Below are positions 23,596-28,841 of a stretch of DNA of 28,841 bases, piece by piece; within the stretch, counting starts at the first letter, position 1; the number at the start of each line of letters is the position of its first letter. Below the pieces are notes generated by a model. It worked only from the letters and a program-made list of their open reading frames with translations, did not search any database and had not been told where the DNA came from. A program made the translations under genes and the position numbers. The stretch is from JAEZKC01 sp046546375 (GTDB lineage Bacteria; Fibrobacterota; Chitinivibrionia; Chitinivibrionales; Chitinispirillaceae): contig JBKGXV010000037.1 of assembly GCA_046546375.1 (NCBI GenBank), positions 1 to 28,841 on the forward strand. Direction: 5' to 3'.

Positions 23596-25305
23596 TTAAA
23601 ACTGACTCAGGTCATCGTCATCGAAAGGAATCACCTCTTTAGGACTGACCTGCTGCTGTTCACCGTGTGCGGATACATTTGAAACGGTTGTTTTTTGAGT
23701 AATCGAGGAACTGTTTTTTCCGCTTCGGCTCCCAGCTCCCCGAGGTAAAGCAGGTCTGTTTGCGGAAGAATTACCGATTCTGGCAGCACCGCTGCGTGAA
23801 GAATCCGCCTTTCTGAATTCTTTATCAGAACTTTTTCCTCCCACAACCGATACAAGCGCCTCGACCATATCGTTGAGCTCTTTTGCCTGGGCGGAGAGTT
23901 CTTCACTGGCGGATGCGGATTCTTCCGCATTTGCCGCATTTGCCTGTGTCACCTTGTCCATCTGAGCCACTGCAGTGTTGATCTGGTCCACACCAGTTGC
24001 CTGTTCTTTACTTGCTGCTGCAATTTCGGTAACGATATTGGCCACTTTCATCGATGCTTCCGAGATTGCTTTGACTGCCTCGGCAGCTCCAGCGGAAACA
24101 CTGACACCTTTTTCCGAATGTTTCTGTGAACCCTCTATCAGCTGCGCTGTATCTTTGGCCGCTTCCGCACTGCGCTGGGCAAGACTGCGCACCTCTTCGG
24201 CAACTACGGCAAAACCCTTTCCGGCGTCTCCCGCCCGTGCCGCCTCCACAGCAGCATTAAGGGCCAGAAGGTTTGTCTGGAATGCGATTTCATCAATAGT
24301 TTTCACTATCTTGGCTGTCTGATCTGATGATTTTTTTATTTCATCAATGGCGGAATTGACTTTGTTTATTGACTGCTCACCTCTCGAGACCAGGTTTTTG
24401 GTTTCCTCCATGAGAGTATTGGCCCGGCCGGCATTATCGGCACTCTGTTTGATGGTTGAAGATGACTCTTCCAGTGTGCTGGAGATCTCCTCCAGACTTG
24501 AGGCCTGCTCGTTTGCACCTTCCGCAAGCTGCTGACTTGATCCGGACACCTGATTCGATGCGGAAGCGACCTGTTGGGAACCGCCGCTGAGCCCGCTTAT
24601 TATACTGTTAAGCTGTCTGGATACAGAAGTGCTGAGAAAAATTCCCAGTGCAAGAGCAAGAATGAAACCTATCACCATTCCTGCCACAGCCATTGCATTT
24701 GCTGCTGCCGCTGCAGATTCCCCACCCTCTGCAGCATCCTGACCTCTTTTTCTGTTGATATCGATCAGTGGTTCCATATTTTCACCGGTTTTCAAAAACA
24801 AACTGCGGGATGCTAAATTCTGTGCATACACATTATCTTCCATTTGGGCCAATTTTGTGCTGTCAGCAGTCTCATTGATCAGCCTGTCCCGCCGGCGACA
24901 CAAGTCAATGAACTTCTCATGTTCTTTTTTCCACTTTTCAAAATCTCTTTCGAAATCCTGCCAGATGATTGCTTCCTGATCAGTTTGAGGAATAGGTGCA
25001 TATTCTTCCCACCCCTCATTCAGTCTACTCCAAGCTTTTTCAATCCAGTCGTACTGAGCATTCCGAAGAGAAGGGTCCTGAACGATTCTCGAACTTGTCA
25101 ACCCTCTCTCACCCAGCAGTATATCGGACTGTGCCTTACTGATCTGAAGCAGCGCTCTTATCGATGGCTGGGTTATATCCCCCAGCGTGACCAATTTTTT
25201 TTCGGTTGTGCGCAATCCGCTGATTCCGATTCCACCAACTATCAGCGTGATCACTGCCACAATTGCAAAGCTTCCAATCAATTTAGTACTCAGTTTCATA
25301 TTCAT
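23596..25305 (-). CDS. Methyl-accepting chemotaxis protein with helical-bundle periplasmic domain
   Basis: A 569-residue receptor. TM1 is at about 9-30, and a helical periplasmic loop of four-helix-bundle character extends to about 195. An Ala/Gly-rich stretch leads into TM2 at about 203-224. As in the neighbouring receptor, no HAMP domain is seen between TM2 and the methylation helices. The tip contains EIAFQTNLLALNAAVEAARAGDAGKGFAVVAEEVR. The tail (about 480-569) is Ser/Gly/Arg-rich and ends QVSPKEVIPFDDDDLSQF. The periplasmic domain has no CZB residues. ATG 25305 lies 18 nt after cheW. It shares TM1 and the signalling half almost exactly with the CZB receptor (MNxKLSTKLIGSF at both N-termini), so the two arose by duplication and differ mainly in the sensor loop. 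Confidence 0.94.
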   Translation of the reverse strand: MNMKLSTKLIGSFAIVAVITLIVGGIGISGLRTTEKKLVTLGDITQPSIRALLQISKAQSDILLGERGLTSSRIVQDPSLRNAQYDWIEKAWSRLNEGWEEYAPIPQTDQEAIIWQDFERDFEKWKKEHEKFIDLCRRRDRLINETADSTKLAQMEDNVYAQNLASRSLFLKTGENMEPLIDINRKRGQDAAEGGESAAAAANAMAVAGMVIGFILALALGIFLSTSVSRQLNSIISGLSGGSQQVASASNQVSGSSQQLAEGANEQASSLEEISSTLEESSSTIKQSADNAGRANTLMEETKNLVSRGEQSINKVNSAIDEIKKSSDQTAKIVKTIDEIAFQTNLLALNAAVEAARAGDAGKGFAVVAEEVRSLAQRSAEAAKDTAQLIEGSQKHSEKGVSVSAGAAEAVKAISEASMKVANIVTEIAAASKEQATGVDQINTAVAQMDKVTQANAANAEESASASEELSAQAKELNDMVEALVSVVGGKSSDKEFRKADSSRSGAARIGNSSANRPALPRGAGSRSGKNSSSITQKTTVSNVSAHGEQQQVSPKEVIPFDDDDLSQF

Positions 25306-25323
25306 ATTTCACCAACCTTACTA

Positions 25324-25824
25324 CTATTGAGCCATACTCAGTTTTTCAATTTCATTTTTGGATAAAACCTTATCCACATCCAGAAGCATTACCACTTTCT
25401 GGGAAGCCTTTCCCATCCCCAGAATGAAATCGGTATCCACAGTTGCCCCGAAAGAGGGCGGGGGTTCTATCTGTTTTGCCTCAATATCAAGAACTTCGGA
25501 GACCTCATCCACAATGATACCCATAGTGACTTCCTGCTCATCTTTTGTAACCTGCACCACGATAATGCAGGTCTTCTGCGTATCATTCTTTTTATCAAGT
25601 CCGAATTTGAGTCTTAGATCAACGACCGGAATCACTTTTCCCCGCAGATTGATCACTCCGCGGATGAATTCCGGTGTGCGGGGAATACGGGTGATACTCA
25701 TCATTCCGATAATCTCCTGCACCTTGAGGATTTCAAGTCCATATCCCTCATCCGCCAATCTGAAAGTGAGATACTTCCCTTCCAAATCAGTCATTTCCGA
25801 GCTTATCTCTCTGTTTTCATCCAT
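25324..25824 (-). CDS. cheW: CheW chemotaxis coupling protein
   Basis: A 166-residue CheW that links receptors to CheA. The SH3-like fold is recognisable by YLTFRLADEGYGLEILKVQEI, RIPRTPEFIRGVINLRGKVIPVVDLR (with the conserved Arg of the receptor and CheA interface), MGIIVDEVSEVLDI and the C-terminal LLDVDKVL. Length is normal. AAAGGAG precedes ATG 25824. It lies 41 nt after cheA and is followed directly by a receptor gene, the usual signalling-complex order. Confidence 0.96.
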   Translation of the reverse strand: MDENREISSEMTDLEGKYLTFRLADEGYGLEILKVQEIIGMMSITRIPRTPEFIRGVINLRGKVIPVVDLRLKFGLDKKNDTQKTCIIVVQVTKDEQEVTMGIIVDEVSEVLDIEAKQIEPPPSFGATVDTDFILGMGKASQKVVMLLDVDKVLSKNEIEKLSMAQ

Positions 25825-25865
25825 AATTGCTCCTTTGCAAGATGATGATGTTTTTCATCGAATAT

Positions 25866-28367
25866 CTATGAATTGTTCTGAGCCACCTTTATCAAACCAC
25901 CGACATCCAGAATAAGACTCACGTTTCCATCACTGAGTATAGCCCCTCCGGAAACACCGGGAATTTCTCCTATTCCACTACCCAGACTTTTTATAACCAC
26001 CTGCTGCTGGCCTATGATTTCGTTGACGATCAAACCCATCTGATGATTCATCATATCTTCCAGAATGATCGCTATGAAACCCGAATCCTTCGTTTCTCTC
26101 TCATCAAAGACAGAAGAAAGCCTCACAACGGGTATGAAGTTCTCCCTTACTTTGACCATCTCTTTTTTATTCAGAACAGAAACCATGTTGTCATCATCAA
26201 TTGCCATGGTTTCAAGAATCGAAAGCGTGGGTACTATATACTTGCTTTCTCCGGACCGGACCACCATTCCGTCAATGATTGCCAAGGTCAAAGGCAGACG
26301 GATGGTGAATGTGGTTCCTTTCCCCGGCCTGGAGCTAATCTCAACAGCTCCTCTGAGGCTTTCGATATTCTTCTTCACCACATCCATCCCCACGCCCCGA
26401 CCGGATATATCGGTCACAGCCTTGGCGGTGGAGAATCCGGGCTGGAAAATGAACTGATACACCTCCGCATCGGACAGGTTATCAGCAGAAGTGCATATTC
26501 CTTTGGAAATCGCCTTCTCCACAATGACATCCCTGTCCAACCCCTTTCCATCGTCTTCTATTTCTATGAAAACATTCCCGGCTTTATGATATGCTCTGAG
26601 AACTACTGTTCCCTTTTCCGGCTTTCCTTTCTCTTTTCTTTCCTGAGGAGTTTCGATTCCGTGATCAACCGAATTTCGTATCATGTGCATAAGAGGATCT
26701 CCGATGTTCTCCACCACCGATTTATCGATCTCCGTATCCTCACCCTCCAGAACCAGATCCACCTGCTTTTTAGATTTCTTTGAAAGATCACGGACCAGAC
26801 GGACCATTTTCTGAAACACGGGTTTGACCGAAATCATACGCAGAGACATCGACAGCTCCTGCACCTTGCGCATGATAAGGTTGGTCCGGGTCAGTTTCGT
26901 GTTGAGCATCTGATCTCCGGCTGTCTGTATGGTCGGATCAGCCGTTATCATTGACTGAGCTATCACCGCTTCACCAGTGGCATCTATAAGCTGATCCAGC
27001 CTGTTGACCGGAACACGAATGGTGTCTTCCACATGGTAATTTTTTGCACTGGACTGAGCTGTGAGAGCCTCTTTAATGTCCCGGGCCGCCACCTTCTTTT
27101 CACTGTGCAGGATTTCACCCACTTTTCGGTTATCTCCCTGCGCCTGCAATTCAAGGGCAGAATCAACATCCTCATTTGTTGCCGACCCCTGCTCGACAAG
27201 TATCTCTCCGACCTTCTTCCCCTCTTCTTCATCATTTTTTTCCTTTTTATTTGCAATGGGCGAAGAAAGCAGTTTCATAACAGATGGATAACTCTCGGGA
27301 CCAACAAAATCCGCTCCGCCGATACACTCCTCCACAGCGGCTATGCACTCCTTGAGGCTGTCCAACGCCTGAAAAATCACATCAATGTGATCGGCGGTAA
27401 TCAGCAGTTCCCCTTTTCGGGCCTGATCCATCAGATTCTCCACACTGTGGGACAGATCGGCTATTTCATTCAGACCGATAAAGCCGGCCACCCCCTTTAT
27501 AGTATGACAAGCTCTGAAAACACTGTTGAGATGATCTGAATTGCGTGAATCGGATTCAAGTTCAAGCAGTACCGATTCAGCTTCCTGAATGTGATCTCTT
27601 GATTCGACCACGAAATCATTGAGAAGAGAGGGATCGGCTTCGATACACCTTGCCTGGCTGCATGTGTTATCTGTGGCCTGTTCTTGCTCTTGGGAGTTAA
27701 GGGACAGAACAGATAATTCCACCTCTTCTGGAACGAATACCTCCTCACCTTGTGAGAGCACTGCCAATTGATCGTGAATAAAGTCTTTGAACCGCAGGAG
27801 TGCATCAATCTGCACAACACCGTCATCTATCTTCTCCTCGAGATCATGGATGAGAGATGACACCTGCGCACATTCAATAACTCCGAATTCACCTTTCCAG
27901 GTATGAAGCATCCGCTTGATAGTCTCGCTTTCGGTACCAGTATCTTTGTCGATATTCAGAACAACCGCTTCGAAATCCTCGAGGGTCTGTTCCTGAGACT
28001 CTGCAAATCTTTTCCGTAACTCCTTAAGCTCCGAGTTTATTTCCTCTGATTCCGGTTCACCTGTTCCGTTTTCTTCCGATCCAGCTTCAGAGGTTTCAAG
28101 CATTTTCGATACACTTTGAAAAAGGCGCTCTATTCCCGAGTCGAAATCAGCTTCGCCCAGAATCATGTTTTCCGCAAGAGCGCATGTCTTTTTAAGCTGT
28201 CCCCTGAGAGCAGGAGTGGAGTCGGGGCATTCACCTGCCTGCTCCAGATCGCTTACTACAGATGCAAGAACAGACAGATCCTGATTATCCACCAGAGGAA
28301 GATGGGACATCGCTTTATTCAACCATTGCTCAACATTCATTTTTCCGAAATCCTTATGTGATGACAT
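25866..28367 (-). CDS. cheA: CheA chemotaxis histidine kinase with two HPt-like domains
   Basis: An 833-residue CheA, longer than the usual 650-700. The N-terminal 105 residues are helical. A first HPt-like domain (about 112-205) has His155 in LHTWKGEFG. A second, canonical HPt (about 245-350) has His288 in CHTIKGVAGFIGL. Residues 382-440, where P2 would normally be, hold two VGEIL-type repeats (KKVGEILVEQG... and RKVGEILHSEK...). Dimerisation (P3) starts near 446, the ATPase domain (P4) at about 510-695 has HMIRNSVDHG, IEDDGKGL and ISGRGVGMDVV, and the CheW-like P5 runs to the end. It phosphorylates CheY and CheB. ATG 28367 has a weak ribosome site; the in-frame ATG at 28340 has AAGGA and GGA upstream and could be the true start. 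A sigma54-type promoter lies 67 nt upstream. Confidence 0.96.
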   Translation of the reverse strand: MSSHKDFGKMNVEQWLNKAMSHLPLVDNQDLSVLASVVSDLEQAGECPDSTPALRGQLKKTCALAENMILGEADFDSGIERLFQSVSKMLETSEAGSEENGTGEPESEEINSELKELRKRFAESQEQTLEDFEAVVLNIDKDTGTESETIKRMLHTWKGEFGVIECAQVSSLIHDLEEKIDDGVVQIDALLRFKDFIHDQLAVLSQGEEVFVPEEVELSVLSLNSQEQEQATDNTCSQARCIEADPSLLNDFVVESRDHIQEAESVLLELESDSRNSDHLNSVFRACHTIKGVAGFIGLNEIADLSHSVENLMDQARKGELLITADHIDVIFQALDSLKECIAAVEECIGGADFVGPESYPSVMKLLSSPIANKKEKNDEEEGKKVGEILVEQGSATNEDVDSALELQAQGDNRKVGEILHSEKKVAARDIKEALTAQSSAKNYHVEDTIRVPVNRLDQLIDATGEAVIAQSMITADPTIQTAGDQMLNTKLTRTNLIMRKVQELSMSLRMISVKPVFQKMVRLVRDLSKKSKKQVDLVLEGEDTEIDKSVVENIGDPLMHMIRNSVDHGIETPQERKEKGKPEKGTVVLRAYHKAGNVFIEIEDDGKGLDRDVIVEKAISKGICTSADNLSDAEVYQFIFQPGFSTAKAVTDISGRGVGMDVVKKNIESLRGAVEISSRPGKGTTFTIRLPLTLAIIDGMVVRSGESKYIVPTLSILETMAIDDDNMVSVLNKKEMVKVRENFIPVVRLSSVFDERETKDSGFIAIILEDMMNHQMGLIVNEIIGQQQVVIKSLGSGIGEIPGVSGGAILSDGNVSLILDVGGLIKVAQNNS

Positions 28368-28433
28368 TTCATGCGAAACCTATGCTCTTTACTGAACTGA
28401 CAACGCACACATCAAAGAGAGAGGGAGTGAGAA

Positions 28434-28449
28434 CGCAATTAGTTTGCCA
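28434..28449 (-). promoter_or_regulatory. Sigma54-type (-24/-12) promoter before cheA
   Basis: On the minus strand TGGCAAACTAATTGCG fits TGGCAC-N5-TTGCA with two mismatches. The invariant GG and GC are exactly 10 nt apart. The predicted start near 28423 leaves a leader of about 55 nt before ATG 28367. Sigma54 needs an activator; none is in the window. A sigma70-like pair (TTGACT at 28500-28505, TTTAGT at 28476-28481, 18-nt spacer) lies just upstream and could be an alternative. Confidence 0.55.
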
Positions 28450-28614
28450 GAAATCGCACAGCCTTCCGGCAATTTACTAAACCGCCCCTTCTGTTTTAAA
28501 GTCAATCACAGCAAACCCCTGAAACAACAGCAATTACAGAACCGGAAAAATTCACACAACCACTCATTACTTGCTAAAGAAGAACACCATAAGATCATAA
28601 CGTGTTCCCGATAG

Positions 28615-28637
28615 GGGTGGAAAAGTCTTTTCCACCC
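28615..28637. repeat. Perfect 10-bp inverted repeat upstream of cheA
   Basis: Arms GGGTGGAAAA (28615-28624) and TTTTCCACCC (28628-28637) surround the three bases gtc. It lies 135 nt upstream of the sigma70-like -35 box. It could be an activator site (for example for a sigma54 enhancer-binding protein) or the terminator stem of a gene beyond the window, though no T tract follows. Confidence 0.6.
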
Positions 28638-28801
28638 GGATATTGGTACCGGATTCAAGTGATTGATTTCTAAAAGGATATCCATAGTGGAAAAGAAATA
28701 CACATGTACAAACTTTTTACAGGGCTTTCGAATTGTGATTGGAGGATTCGGAATGAACCCATGCAGTATCCCGAGCGTGGGAAGGGTGATTTCCAGAAGC
28801 T

Positions 28802-28841
28802 CATGCCCCCTTCGATTTCTCAGGACATGCCCTTCGACTTG
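28802..28841. repeat. REP-like repeat, truncated by the window end
   Basis: Two similar units start with catgcccccttcgattt (28802) and catgcccttcgactt (28826), 24 nt apart, separated by tctcagga. The words CTTCGA-xTT and CTCAGGAC are typical of dispersed REP-like elements with the core CCTTCGACnnGCTCAGG that occur in many bacterial genomes. The second unit is cut by the window edge. Confidence 0.55.

Larger units (their letters stand above)
28368..28841. other. 474-base gene-free region at the right end
   Basis: No convincing gene is present. The region holds the sigma54-type and sigma70-like promoter candidates, a perfect inverted repeat (28615-28637) and a REP-like repeat (28802-28841). 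A plus-strand frame open from 28704 to the edge is probably chance, because its end runs through the repeat. Confidence 0.6.

Noticed and set aside
28506..28703. 65-residue minus-strand frame upstream of cheA
   Set aside because: It contains the perfect inverted repeat, has no ribosome site and no protein-like composition; probably intergenic.
28704..28841. Plus-strand partial gene at the right end (MYKLFTGLSN...)
   Set aside because: It is open only because the window ends, has no good ribosome site, and its last part lies in the REP-like repeat.
1..28841. tRNA, rRNA, CRISPR arrays, insertion sequences and riboswitches
   Set aside because: Reading both strands showed no cloverleaf with a conserved T-loop, no regularly spaced repeat array, no transposase and no known riboswitch core. 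Subtle small RNAs cannot be excluded without covariance searches.

Overview
The window reads as chromosomal DNA of a motile, flagellated Gram-negative bacterium. This rests on a full chemotaxis operon, periplasmic sensor domains, signal peptides and HD-GYP cyclic-di-GMP signalling. Codon use and moderate GC look uniform by eye, and I see no insertion sequences, tRNAs, rRNAs or CRISPR arrays. The taxon cannot be fixed from sequence alone. Receptors ending in an acidic ...IPFDDD-x-LSQF tail, a CheA carrying VGEIL-type repeats, two CheD proteins and a bacterial PAC2 protein suggest a deep-branching diderm (Fibrobacterota/Chitinispirillia, Spirochaetota or Desulfobacterota-like). That placement is inference.

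Region 1 (1-3290, minus strand) is the least explained part. Four tightly packed, translationally coupled genes follow their own sigma70-type promoter (TTGAAA-17-TATACT): a membrane-anchored amidase with a T7-lysozyme-like zinc site, a paralogue of its membrane part without the amidase, a two-helix membrane protein with a long coiled coil, and an exported coiled-coil protein. A further gene starting with a hydrophobic stretch runs off the left edge. The layout resembles a cell-envelope lysis or anchoring cassette but matches no textbook holin/endolysin/spanin set.

Region 2 (3426-8693) is housekeeping: dusB-larB (minus), a PAC2-family protein (plus), a family 2 glycosyltransferase (minus), and yhbY-dinB (minus).

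Region 3 (8811-16561) is signalling: a PAS/GAF/PAS/PAS/HD-GYP cyclic-di-GMP phosphodiesterase (plus), a short ORF with a strong ribosome site, an exported helical-repeat protein (plus), and a MASE3-PAS-GAF histidine kinase overlapping a YfcE-like phosphoesterase (minus). Divergent from the kinase is a DUF2225-like zinc-ribbon protein with a possible leader ORF.

Region 4 (16700-28450, minus) is one long chemotaxis operon in the order cheA, cheW, MCP, orphan receptor tail, MCP, cheD, cheR, cheY, cheD, cheY, cheX/cheC-like, cheB, response regulator. CheA would phosphorylate the CheY proteins and CheB. CheR, CheB and the CheDs would adjust the receptors, and the CheX/CheC-like protein would dephosphorylate CheY. 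A sigma54-type -24/-12 element lies in front of cheA. The first MCP downstream of the orphan tail carries a zinc-binding CZB signature in its periplasmic loop, where that domain is not normally found. The right end of the window enters a REP-like repeat.

Several start codons were placed by Shine-Dalgarno position rather than by the longest reading frame; these choices are stated per gene.
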